Below the pieces are notes generated by a model. The model did not search any database. It had not been told where the DNA came from and saw nothing but the letters and a program-made list of their open reading frames with translations. From assembly GCF_030816505.1 (NCBI RefSeq), contig NZ_JAUSYB010000001.1, positions 3,534,001 through 3,598,000 of the forward strand: DNA of 64,000 nucleotides. Reading direction: 5' to 3'. This document shows, piece after piece, positions 25,798 to 33,895 of this stretch (positions are counted from its first letter, which is position 1; each line of letters opens with the position of its first letter). Origin of the DNA: Microbacterium sp. W4I20. GTDB lineage: Bacteria > Actinomycetota > Actinomycetes > Actinomycetales > Microbacteriaceae. A program made the position numbers and the translations under genes.

Positions 25798-25840
25798 CAC
25801 GAACCTCGCAGCAACCCCCGGGATTCCTGCGAGGTTCGTG
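25798..25840. terminator. Stem-loop between MFS gene and arfB
   Basis: CACGAACCTCGCAG (25798-25811) is perfectly complementary to CTGCGAGGTTCGTG (25827-25840) with a 15-nt loop. There is no T-run, so termination may be Rho-assisted. Confidence 0.5.
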
Positions 25841-25884
25841 CTGTGCTGCGCGTCTTCTGCACGGGCGAAGAGGATGATGGATGC

Positions 25885-26325
25885 ATGGCCGCTCCTCACC
25901 GCCCCGGTCTCCGGGTGAACTCGGGGGTCACGATCCCGGAGTCGGAGCTGTCGTGGCGGTTCTCCCGGTCGTCCGGCCCCGGCGGACAGGGCGTGAACAC
26001 CGCGGACTCCCGCGTCGAACTCCTCTGGGATGCCGCGCGATCGGCGGCGCTGTCGCCGGTGCAGCGCGAACGGCTCCTCGAACGGCTCGCCGGTCGCCTC
26101 GTCGACGGGATGCTGACGATCGCGGCATCCGAGCACCGTGCGCAACTGCGAAACCGGGAAGCCGCCCGCGAACGGCTGGCCGCGCTGGTCGCCGAAGCCC
26201 TGCGTCCGCCGGCATCCTCGCGGCGTGCGACCAAGCCGAGTCGAGGTTCGAAGGAGCGCCGGCTGAAGGCGAAGCAGCGCCGCACCGACGTCAAGCAGCT
26301 CCGGCAGCGGCCCCGCGACTCCTGA
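25885..26325 (+). CDS. arfB: Alternative ribosome-rescue factor ArfB (peptidyl-tRNA hydrolase, YaeJ-like)
   Basis: 146 aa. RF1-type catalytic domain with SSGPGGQGVNTADSRVEL (GGQ, residues ~30-47), then a linker and basic tail (SKERRLKAKQRRTDVKQLRQR) that enters the mRNA tunnel of stalled ribosomes. It hydrolyses peptidyl-tRNA on non-stop ribosomes. Length matches ArfB, not the ~360-aa release factors. ATG 25885 lies 6 nt after GATGAT, a weak -10-like box. It converges with the MprF-like gene, ending 5 nt before that gene's corrected stop. Confidence 0.93.
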   Translation: MAAPHRPGLRVNSGVTIPESELSWRFSRSSGPGGQGVNTADSRVELLWDAARSAALSPVQRERLLERLAGRLVDGMLTIAASEHRAQLRNREAARERLAALVAEALRPPASSRRATKPSRGSKERRLKAKQRRTDVKQLRQRPRDS

Positions 26326-26329
26326 CCCG

Positions 26330-28407
26330 CTAGTCCGTCCCGCCGCGCACGAGCTCGAGACCTGCCCCCGCGAACTGCCGCAGGGTCGCATCCGGCAGGA
26401 AGGCCCGGGTGAGTGCGCCGCCGATGCGGGTGAGGTCGCTCTCGTCGCGGAACAGGAGATACATGGTCTCGTACCGCGGGTGGAACTTCTGCTTGAAGCG
26501 GTGTGCAGCGACCCGAAGCCGTAGACGGGCTCGAGGGCGTCGGCGAGCTTGTCGCTGAGGGCCGCGATCACACCGGCATCCGGTGGATAGTCGTGCGCGA
26601 GCGGGGCGCCGGAGAGGGACATGATCTCGGCGCCCTCCTCGGAGAACTGCTTCGCCGAGGAGCCGATCAGGTACTCCATGACCGGGCCGAAGCCGCCGTC
26701 GCGCCGTCGCATGAGGTCGAGTGTCCAGCCGCGCACGACGCCGTCACCGCCGTAGACGGGAAGCCAGGAGAGGAACCCGTCGACGTCGCCGTTGGGTGCG
26801 AGCGCCAGTGCCAGCCGCACGGCCGGGTCCTCGGCCTCGTCGAGGGTGCCGAGGGTGAAGCGCATCTCGGGCAGGTCCTTATCGCCGACCCAGGCCTCCG
26901 AGATCGCCCGCACCTGCTGCTGCACACCCCACGGCTCGACCTTCAGCTGCGTCATCCGGAAGGTCATCGACTCGCGGCCCGCCCGGTTGAGGGAGGAGCG
27001 CACGGAGTTCCACCGCTTGCCGGTGAACTCCAGTCCTGCGAGGTCGACGATGGTGTCGTCCGCGACGACGATGCTCCGCCAGGTGGAGGGGACCGCGGCG
27101 CGCGTCGCCTCGTCGGCGCTGAAGTAGCAGGGCACGAGTCCCGCCTGCTCGGCCGCGCGGATGAACTCCGCGACAGCATCCGCCCTGTCTGCCGCCGGCC
27201 CGATCGGATCCGCGAGGGCCAGCGCGACCCCGTTCCGGCGCTGGTAGGCGACCACGCCGCCGGCGACCCGCGCGTAGCTGTTGCCCTCCCAGGTCGTCAT
27301 CCACGACAGCGTCCCTCCGCCGTGGGCGCGCAGTTCAGTCTTCACCTCGTCGATGGTCGGCGCGGGCTGGATGCCGAGCGTCGACTTGCGTTTGGCATGG
27401 AACGCACGCCGCACCCACACCAGGTACACGAGCATGATCAGCCAGAGGAAGCCGTTCGCCAGCGGCAGCTCGGTCTCGCCGTCCCAGCGCACGTCGAGCT
27501 CGGCCTGACTGGTCAGTGTGATGAGCGCCAGCACCAGCGCGGCGGTCAGGAGGTTGTAGAGCCCGAGCAGGATCGCCATGATCCAGGCCCACCGGCGCCC
27601 TCGACGCAGGCCGGTGACGAGCAACAGGATGACGACGAGGTCGACCGCGAGATCGATGAACCCTCCGGATGCCGGCTCCGTCGGACCGAACGGGCCGTCC
27701 GTGGGGACGAACACGCTGATGATCTCGATCGCCCCGAGGACCATCACGGCGACCACGGCGATCAGGCGCTGCTCGCGGACGGTCGTGCGCCGCACGCGCA
27801 GCGACCGATCGACGACCAGGATCAGCAGCACGGCCAGCAGGTGCTCGAGGTCGGCGACCTTGCCCCAGAACAGCATCGCGATGAACACGAAGCCGAGCAG
27901 GATGAGCCAGCCGCGCACGCGCCACGGCGGCCGGAACAGTCCGACCGCCGCCGCGATACAGGCCATCGTGCCGCCGGAGGCGCCGACATCCAGCGCCTGC
28001 GCCTGTGTCGCCGCCCACGCCCACGGAACCTGCGAGGCCAGCAGCAGCACGAGCGCGGTGGCGAGGATCGCGAACAGCTGCCCGATCCAGTAGTACGCGA
28101 GCGCCACGCGCGAGCCGCGGACGAACTCCAGGTACGCCATGCCCCAGAAGCCGGAGATCGTGAACACGTACACCCACGGCTCGTTCACGAAGAAGGTTCC
28201 GGTCAGCGGCGTCCACCACTTCCCGTCGGTCAGATTCGGCAACCCGTAGGCCACGTTCCGGAACAGCGCGGTGTCCTCGAACGGCGCCCACAGACCCTGC
28301 CAGATCACTCCGACGGCGAGGATCAGCAGCACCATCGTCACGGTCGCCGGAATCCGCCGCACGACCGAGAGGACGGGGTGGGTCGTGCGCGCGGGGGCCT
28401 CGTTCAT
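26330..28407 (-). pseudogene. Rhomboid-like membrane / DUF2156 (MprF-type aminoacyl-phospholipid synthase) protein, frameshifted near C-terminus
   Basis: Seven to eight N-terminal helices, including a rhomboid-like GASGG in VGASGGTMACIAA and His in VADLEHLLAV, then a DUF2156 acyltransferase domain (from ~residue 335; YARVAGGVVAYQRR, NSVRSSLNRAGRE, MSLSGAPLA). After GFGSLH the frame breaks at 26501-26505 (coding CACAC). Deleting two bases gives RFKQKFHPRYETMYLLFRDE... and a stop at 26330-26332, about 691 aa in total. As sequenced, the frame instead runs on through arfB to 25681. TACGCT 6 nt upstream of ATG 28407 fixes the start. Likely role: lipid modification; the indel may be a sequencing error. 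Confidence 0.85.
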
Positions 28408-28413
28408 GCGCTC

Positions 28414-28419
28414 AGCGTA
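28414..28419 (-). promoter_or_regulatory. -10 box of the MprF-like gene (leaderless)
   Basis: Minus-strand TACGCT, 6 nt (gagcgc), ATG 28407. Confidence 0.55.
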
Positions 28420-28518
28420 GCGAGGGCGGGGCGGCCGTTCGGAGAATTCGGCCGCGGCTGTGGACGTTTCGCCCGGTGCTGCACATATACAGGTATGGAA
28501 CGCATCGAGGAGAACACC

Positions 28519-29148
28519 ATGTCGGGGGATGGCGAGGATCAGGGCGACCGTGCCCTGCGCGACGCAGGCGCGCTGATCGCACCGCGCTCGCCAGAGCTAG
28601 AGGAACAGCTCGCGCGCCTGACGGTCGCCACGAGGTCGGCGGCTCGGTCGCATCGATACCGTCGCCCCGGCATGGTGGCCGCCGGGGCAGGTCTCGCCCT
28701 GCTCTTCGCCGGCGGCGCCGTGGCAGCGGCGGCGACCGGACTCTGGCACCCTTGGGCGGAGAGTCCGGACGGCACGTTCCGATACAGCCTCCCGAGCGGT
28801 GTCTCGTGCGAAGAGCGAGTGGGCGACATCCGCGCCGAGAACCCCGAGGTGCAGACCGCGATCCAGGAGATCTTCCGGTCCATCGACGTGGTGGCCGCCG
28901 CCGACGTCGAAGGAGCCGAGAAAAGGCTGCGCGGCGAGCCGGAAGCGATCGCGATCGCCGAGGACTGGATCGACGCGGGGCACACCGAGCTCACGACCAC
29001 AGACGACGTGCTGGCGCAGATGGCCACGTCCCGCGCGGTGAACGACGTCGTGATGGCCGAGCTCGAAGAGCGCGGATTCGACACCGATGTTCCGGAGAAC
29101 ATGATCTCCGTCCGCGGTCAGGCGATCTGCGACGGGGGAGCGCAGTGA
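28519..29148 (+). CDS. Membrane-anchored protein upstream of an ECF sigma factor (possible anti-sigma)
   Basis: 209 aa: ~45-residue acidic/basic cytoplasmic N-terminus, one transmembrane helix (residues ~46-72; GMVAAGAGLALLFAGGAVAAAATG) and a ~135-residue extracytoplasmic domain with two cysteines. ATG 28519 has GAGGAG 6 nt upstream. ATG 28495, 3 nt after TATACA, is the alternative and adds 8 residues. Its stop overlaps the GTG of the sigma factor (GTGA), so the pair is coupled. The topology suits an anti-sigma factor or sensor, but no ZAS motif is seen, and an upstream position is uncommon. Confidence 0.75.
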   Translation: MSGDGEDQGDRALRDAGALIAPRSPELEEQLARLTVATRSAARSHRYRRPGMVAAGAGLALLFAGGAVAAAATGLWHPWAESPDGTFRYSLPSGVSCEERVGDIRAENPEVQTAIQEIFRSIDVVAAADVEGAEKRLRGEPEAIAIAEDWIDAGHTELTTTDDVLAQMATSRAVNDVVMAELEERGFDTDVPENMISVRGQAICDGGAQ

Positions 29149-29684
29149 TCCGGCCTGCCTCCCGCGACTCCTCGCCTCGCGGGCTCGACAGCATCGCCGC
29201 GAACGCCTCCGACCTGCTCGCGTACTTCGAACGGCGCACGGAGCGGGCGGATGCCGCCGACCTCCTCTCCGAGACCATGCTCACGGCCTGGCGACGCATC
29301 GATACCCTGCCCGACGACGAGACCGAGGCGCGGATGTGGCTGTTCGGGGTCGCCCGGGGCATCCTCGCCAACGCTCAGCGCGCGTCGGTGCGTCGGTGGA
29401 AGCTCGCGGAGCGGTTGCGCGGTCACCTGGAGTCGCACCCGGCGCACCACGACGATGCCTCGGCGATCGACGTGCGGGATGCCGTACGCCGACTGCCCGA
29501 TGATCTGCGCGACCTCATCGGCCTGGTGCACTGGGAGGGGTTCACGATCGAGGAGGCGTCGACGATCATCGGCATCCCGTCGTCGACGGCGCGGGGGCGG
29601 TATCAGAATGCGCGACGACTTCTGGCGCAGACGCTGTCGCCGGCGCTCACCGACTCAGGTGCTCCCTCGCCGGGAGGCGCCTGA
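29145..29684 (+). CDS. ECF-type RNA polymerase sigma factor
   Basis: 179 aa. Sigma region 2 (residues ~20-80; ADLLSETMLTAWRRIDTLPDDETEARMWLFGVARGILANAQR) and region 4 (residues ~108-165; RLPDDLRDLIGLVHWEGFTIEEASTIIGIPSSTARGRYQNARRLL). GTG start overlaps the stop of the membrane protein. It converges with the DsbA-like gene, 14 nt away. The target promoters and stimulus are unknown; the partner upstream may control its activity. Confidence 0.88.
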   Translation: MIRPASRDSSPRGLDSIAANASDLLAYFERRTERADAADLLSETMLTAWRRIDTLPDDETEARMWLFGVARGILANAQRASVRRWKLAERLRGHLESHPAHHDDASAIDVRDAVRRLPDDLRDLIGLVHWEGFTIEEASTIIGIPSSTARGRYQNARRLLAQTLSPALTDSGAPSPGGA

Positions 29685-29698
29685 GCCGGTGACGCTGA

Positions 29699-30352
29699 TC
29701 AACCGTCGACGGCCTTCTCGATCGCCTGCTCGAGGTCGTCCCAGTCCTGCAGTTCGACCGGCGCCCCGTCGATGAAGAACGAGGGGGTGCTGCTCACGCC
29801 GAGCTTCTCGCCGTCGGTCTTGTCCGCCTGCACGCGCTGCAGGGTGGCCGGATCGGCGATCGCCGCGTCGTAGGCGGCCATGTCCAGTCCGAGATCCTCA
29901 GCGATGCCGCGGAATGCCGCCGGAGTCTCCACGTCGCTGTGCGCCCACTCGGTCTGGGTCTCGAACAGTGCGTGATACATGTCCTCGAAGCGATCCTGCT
30001 GCGCTGCCGCCTCGGCCGCGAGCGCCGCTTGGGTGGAGTTCACGTGACCGGGCAGCGGGAAGTAGCGCACGACGTAGGTGATGTCGCCCTCGAAACTCGC
30101 GCGCAGGTCTTCGACGATCGGATAGAAGGCCGCGCAGGCCTCGCACTCGAAGTCGAGGAACTCGACCACGGTCACCGCATCCGCCCCTCCCTCGTCGAGC
30201 ACGTGCGAGTCGGTGCGGACGGTCTGCAGCTGCCCGCCCTCGGGCGATTCAGGGGTGGCGGCACGTTGGCTGAGGGCGTAGACGATGCCGACGATCAGCA
30301 GTACGACCGCGACGGCGATGGCGATCAGGGTCGCCTTGACAGAGGTTTTCAT
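29699..30352 (-). CDS. DsbA-like thiol:disulfide oxidoreductase (membrane-anchored)
   Basis: 217 aa. An N-terminal signal anchor (residues ~8-27) is followed by a thioredoxin/DsbA fold with active site CEAC in FLDFECEACAAFYP, the large helical insert, and cis-Pro loop SSTPSFFIDG. It acts outside the membrane, forming or reshuffling disulfides. Start ATG 30350-30352 has a GGAGACC site upstream. It probably forms a transcription unit with the 140-aa gene upstream on the same strand. Confidence 0.92.
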   Translation of the reverse strand: MKTSVKATLIAIAVAVVLLIVGIVYALSQRAATPESPEGGQLQTVRTDSHVLDEGGADAVTVVEFLDFECEACAAFYPIVEDLRASFEGDITYVVRYFPLPGHVNSTQAALAAEAAAQQDRFEDMYHALFETQTEWAHSDVETPAAFRGIAEDLGLDMAAYDAAIADPATLQRVQADKTDGEKLGVSSTPSFFIDGAPVELQDWDDLEQAIEKAVDG

Positions 30353-30420
30353 GAGGTCTCCAGACACAGGGTTCGACGAGGAAGGATGCCGCGCGGGCGG
30401 CCCGATGCATTCGTCGACGT

Positions 30421-30843
30421 TCAGGTGCGGGAGATCGAGAGCTGCGTGAGGGTGAGTGCGGAGAAGAAGGATGCCGGACCGGCGCGCCTCAGCCGGATCG
30501 CGACGATCCGCGGGCGACCGCGCTCGCCCATGCCGCGTCCGCGGAGCATCCGGTACAGCAGCACGAGCGCGACCACGCAGAGGATGGCGACCAGGCACAG
30601 AGCCGTATCCGGCGTCGGCAGGTCGACCGCGGCGCCCGCGTGATCCTGATCCCCGGCGGAGACGCCGGAGTGGGAGACACCGGCCGCGAGGCAGAGCGAC
30701 GCGTGCACGTGTGCCTTCCCGTGCGCGGTCGACCATGCGCCGACGACCAGCAGGAGTGCGAGGCCGACGGCGATGACGATCCGAGCGATCAGCATCCGTT
30801 CGGCACGCACCCGCGGCAGGGGATCAGGCGAGGGAGGGAGCAT
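30421..30843 (-). CDS. Small two-helix membrane protein (DUF6153-like)
   Basis: 140 aa. A hydrophobic helix (residues ~18-37), an extracytoplasmic loop rich in His/Cys (AHGKAHVHASLCLAAGVSHSG... DQDHAG) and a second helix (ALCLVAILCVVALVLLYRML) followed by a basic tail. The pattern resembles DUF6153 actinobacterial proteins. The His/Cys loop next to a DsbA-like gene hints at metal or thiol chemistry (inference). TAGACT lies 9 nt before the chosen start; an internal ATG at codon 17 is an alternative. Confidence 0.65.
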   Translation of the reverse strand: MLPPSPDPLPRVRAERMLIARIVIAVGLALLLVVGAWSTAHGKAHVHASLCLAAGVSHSGVSAGDQDHAGAAVDLPTPDTALCLVAILCVVALVLLYRMLRGRGMGERGRPRIVAIRLRRAGPASFFSALTLTQLSISRT

Positions 30844-30904
30844 GTGCGGCGCAGTCTAGCAACGCCGCCTCTGCCCGACGCGGACCGACCCCTTCCCGCA
30901 CGCT

Positions 30905-30910
30905 TACACT
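30905..30910 (+). promoter_or_regulatory. -10 box of the PLDc_N gene/menD unit (leaderless)
   Basis: TACACT, 6 nt (ggaagg), GTG 30917. Confidence 0.55.
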
Positions 30911-30916
30911 GGAAGG

Positions 30917-31267
30917 GTGGCGAGACTACTGATCATCGGCGGCTTCCTGGCGGCGGTGTTCTGGGTGTTCAGCATCGTGGACTGCGCCGTACAGCCGGCG
31001 ACGCGGCACCGTGGCGTGCCCAAGGCCGCCTGGATCGCGATCGTCGTGCTCATCCCCGTGATCGGCGGCATCCTGTGGTTCGTGATCGGCCGTCGCCGCA
31101 CGAACGACCAGGGCACCCGCCGGGTGCTCGCCCCCGACGACGATCCCGCGTTCCTGAACAGCATCAGCAAGACCGAGCAGGACGCCCGCATCAAGCGCCT
31201 CGAAGAGGAACTCGCCCGCCTGGACGAGGAGACCGACGAGCCTCCCGCCGCGGACCCGCGCCCGTGA
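30917..31267 (+). CDS. PLDc_N domain small membrane protein
   Basis: 116 aa. Two transmembrane helices (residues ~4-24 and ~38-58) with the PLDc_N signature FWVFSIVDCAVQP... VPKAAWIAIVVLIPVIGGILWFVIGRR, then a charged coiled-coil-like tail. Such proteins resemble the N-terminus of cardiolipin synthases but lack a catalytic domain; their role is unknown. Leaderless GTG start. Its stop overlaps the menD GTG, so it heads the menD transcript, an arrangement inferred to aid membrane-linked menaquinone synthesis. Confidence 0.85.
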   Translation: MARLLIIGGFLAAVFWVFSIVDCAVQPATRHRGVPKAAWIAIVVLIPVIGGILWFVIGRRRTNDQGTRRVLAPDDDPAFLNSISKTEQDARIKRLEEELARLDEETDEPPAADPRP

Positions 31268-32931
31268 CCTCATCACCGGCGACGGATGCTGCGGCATCCC
31301 TGATCGCCGATCTCGTCGCGCACGGCGTGCGCGACATCGTGCTCTCGCCGGGTTCGCGTTCTCAGGCGCTCGCGCTCGCCGCGGTGCGGTTCGCCGGTGA
31401 CGGAGCACTGCGCGTGCATGTGCGCGTCGACGAGCGGGTCGCCGGATTCACCGCGCTGGGCATCGGTCGCGAAAGCGGTGTGCCGGCGGCCGTGATCTGC
31501 ACCTCCGGCACCGCGGTGGCGAATCTGCTGCCCGCGGTCATGGAGTCGTTCCACTCCGGCGTGCCGCTGCTGCTGCTCACCGCCGACCGCCCGCCGGAAC
31601 TGCGCGGCGTCGGGGCGAACCAGGCGACCCTGCAGGTCGGCCTGTTCGACCGCTGGGTGCGGGAGCAGATCGATGCTCCGGTCCCCGGCGAGGGCGATTG
31701 GACCGGTCTCGCCGCGCGCGCCGTCGCCGCTGCCCTGGGCGCGACGGATGCCGCGGGCAAGGTGCCGGGCGTCGCCGGACCCGTGCACCTGAACCTTCCG
31801 TCGCGCGAACCGCTCTCCGGTGTTCTGCCTGACATCGCGGCCGCGCCGGGCGATGCCCCGCGGTCTGCAGCGCCCGAGCCATTCCTGCTCGAGCGCGGGC
31901 CCCGCACAGTCGTCGTCGCGGGTGCCGATTCCGGACCCGACGCCGAGGAGATCGCCCATGCGGGCGGCTGGCCGCTGATCGCCGAGATCGTGAGCGGCGC
32001 ACGGTTCGGACGGCAGCTCGTGCACGGCTACCGCTCACTGCTGCGCCGTGAAGAGCTGGGCGGACGGATCGAACGCGTCGTCGTGCTGGGCCATCCCACG
32101 CTCAGCCGCGAGGTCACCGGTCTGCTGTCCCGCGCCGAGGTCGATATCGTCGCGGTGCGCCACGGTGGGGAGGAACTCAACCTCAATGGACGCACCCGCG
32201 CGGTCGCGGCCGTCGCCGTCGAGCCGGGCGCGACCGATCGGGAATGGCTCGGCGAGTGGCTGGCAGCCTCCGCCGCAGAGGTCATCGACCTGAGCGAGCA
32301 CGCGCCCGATGCGGATGCCCTCGCCTCGAAGGACTTCAGCGCTCGCCGGGAGGCCGTCAAGGCGGAGCTCGATGCGGTCCGCCGCCCCCTCGACCGAGAG
32401 CTGCTCGTCGATGCGGTGTGGCGCGCGACCTGGCCGCACGACCGGCTGATGTTCGGATCGTCGCGGCTGGTTCGGGTCGCCGACGCCGTGCTCGGCGGCA
32501 AGAAGGTCCCGGTGCACGCGAACCGCGGTCTCGCCGGCATCGACGGCACCATCGCCACCGCCACCGGCATCGCTCTCGCCAGCCAGGCGGCCGGAGCCCC
32601 CGGGATCACTCGTGTGCTGCTGGGCGACCTCGCGTTCCTGCACGACGTCGGCGCCCTGATGCTCCCGCCCGACGAGACCGAACCGCGGCTGCAGGTCATC
32701 GTCGGCAACGACGGCGGCGGCACGATCTTCGACGCGCTCGAGGTCGCGGCATCCGCGGCACCGGCCGATCTCGACCGCGCCTTCTACACCCCGCACACCG
32801 TACGACTCGAGCAGCTCGCCCTCGCCTACGGCTGGGAGTATCAGCGGGTCACCACGCGCACGGCTCTCGACCAGGCGCTGACAGCGCCGCGCGGCGGTCG
32901 CCAGATCATCGAGGTCCCGCTGGCCCGATGA
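31264..32931 (+). CDS. menD: MenD, SEPHCHC synthase (menaquinone biosynthesis)
   Basis: 555 aa, ThDP-dependent: joins 2-oxoglutarate-derived succinic semialdehyde to isochorismate. N-terminal Pyr domain with DIVLSPGSRSQALALA and GIGRESGVPAAVICTSGTA; C-terminal PP domain with NRGLAGIDGTIATATG and the metal/ThDP stretch GDLAFLHDVGAL...IVGNDGGGTIF. GTG start overlaps the stop of the PLDc_N gene. Its substrate is supplied by the isochorismate synthase encoded 1 kb downstream on the other strand. Confidence 0.96.
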   Translation: MTSSPATDAAASLIADLVAHGVRDIVLSPGSRSQALALAAVRFAGDGALRVHVRVDERVAGFTALGIGRESGVPAAVICTSGTAVANLLPAVMESFHSGVPLLLLTADRPPELRGVGANQATLQVGLFDRWVREQIDAPVPGEGDWTGLAARAVAAALGATDAAGKVPGVAGPVHLNLPSREPLSGVLPDIAAAPGDAPRSAAPEPFLLERGPRTVVVAGADSGPDAEEIAHAGGWPLIAEIVSGARFGRQLVHGYRSLLRREELGGRIERVVVLGHPTLSREVTGLLSRAEVDIVAVRHGGEELNLNGRTRAVAAVAVEPGATDREWLGEWLAASAAEVIDLSEHAPDADALASKDFSARREAVKAELDAVRRPLDRELLVDAVWRATWPHDRLMFGSSRLVRVADAVLGGKKVPVHANRGLAGIDGTIATATGIALASQAAGAPGITRVLLGDLAFLHDVGALMLPPDETEPRLQVIVGNDGGGTIFDALEVAASAAPADLDRAFYTPHTVRLEQLALAYGWEYQRVTTRTALDQALTAPRGGRQIIEVPLAR

Positions 32932-32947
32932 CTGGCAGGATGTGCGT

Positions 32948-33790
32948 ATGGACGCGCACACCTGGACCCAGACGCTGCGAGTCGGCGACGGATTCCGCCT
33001 CGCCGACATCGACCCCGACGGCAAGCCGGGGTACGACCGGGGCAAGTCCCACGGGGTGAAAGACCTCGCCGCGGGCCTCGAGAAGCTCAACGTCCTGCAG
33101 GAGCGCCTCTTCGCCGAGAGCCGCGTCGGCGTGGCGAAGGACTCCGTGCTGCTCGTCCTGCAGGCGATGGACTCCGCCGGCAAGGGCGGCATCGTGCGGC
33201 ACGTGGTCGGCGGCGTCGATCCGCAGGGCATCTCGCTCGCCGCCTTCAAGGCGCCGACCGAGGAGGAGCGCGCACACGACTTCCTCTGGCGCATCGAGAA
33301 GCGCCTGCCGGAGCCCGGATTCATCGGGGTCTTCGATCGGTCGCACTACGAGGACGTGCTGATCGGACGCGTGCGGCAGCTGGCCGAACCGGTCGAGATC
33401 GAACGCCGCTTCGGCGCGATCCGCGAGTTCGAGGCGCGAGTCGCCGCATCCGGCACCCGCATCATCAAGGTCATGCTGCACATCTCGCCCGACGAGCAGA
33501 AGTCGCGGCTGATGGAACGCCTCGAGCGCCCGGACAAGTACTGGAAGTACAACCCCGGCGATGTCGACGAGCGGATGCTGTGGCCGCAGTACATGGAGGC
33601 CTACCAGGCCGTGTTCGATCGCACCTCGACCGACGACGCACCCTGGTACGTCGTGCCGGCGAACTCGAAGTGGTTCGCGCGCCTCGCGGTGCAGGAGCTG
33701 CTGCTGGCCACCCTCGAGGACATCGACCCGCAGTGGCCGGGAGCCGACTTCGACGTCGAGGCCGAGAAGAAGCGCCTCGCCGCCAGCTGA
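32948..33790 (+). CDS. Polyphosphate kinase 2 family protein (PPK2)
   Basis: 280 aa. P-loop kinase core with Walker A AMDSAGKGG, Walker B VFDRSHYEDVL and lid-region basic residues (ISPDEQKSRLMERLERPDKYWKY), then NSKWFARLAVQELL. PPK2 enzymes transfer phosphate between polyphosphate and nucleotides; the class (NDP or NMP phosphorylating) cannot be set by eye. ATG 32948 has AGGA 7 nt upstream; a GTG two codons earlier is also in frame. It lies 16 nt after menD. A long inverted repeat follows the stop. Confidence 0.92.
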   Translation: MDAHTWTQTLRVGDGFRLADIDPDGKPGYDRGKSHGVKDLAAGLEKLNVLQERLFAESRVGVAKDSVLLVLQAMDSAGKGGIVRHVVGGVDPQGISLAAFKAPTEEERAHDFLWRIEKRLPEPGFIGVFDRSHYEDVLIGRVRQLAEPVEIERRFGAIREFEARVAASGTRIIKVMLHISPDEQKSRLMERLERPDKYWKYNPGDVDERMLWPQYMEAYQAVFDRTSTDDAPWYVVPANSKWFARLAVQELLLATLEDIDPQWPGADFDVEAEKKRLAAS

Positions 33791-33814
33791 TCCTTCGTCT
33801 CGCGGAGACTCGCG

Positions 33815-33880
33815 CTGAGCGAGCGGAGCGAGACGAAGTGTCGCTCAGGAACCGCCCTTCGTCTCGCTGCGCTCGCTCAG
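33815..33880. repeat. 24-bp inverted repeat / terminator-like element
   Basis: CTGAGCGAGCGGAGCGAGAC (start of 33815-33838) and its inverted copy at 33857-33880 pair over 24 bp with one mismatch around an 18-nt spacer. Partial copies of the same text (CCTTCGTCTCGC; CGCTCAGGAACCG) flank it. It separates convergent PPK2 and isochorismate synthase genes, so it can act as a two-way terminator and resembles a REP-like element. Confidence 0.65.
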
Positions 33881-33895
33881 GAACCGGAGTGCAGG

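Noticed and set aside
25681..26329. Extended C-terminus of the MprF-like protein overlapping arfB
   Set aside because: It appears only after the two-base frame shift, has random Ser/Arg-rich composition, and the conserved ending exists in the other frame.
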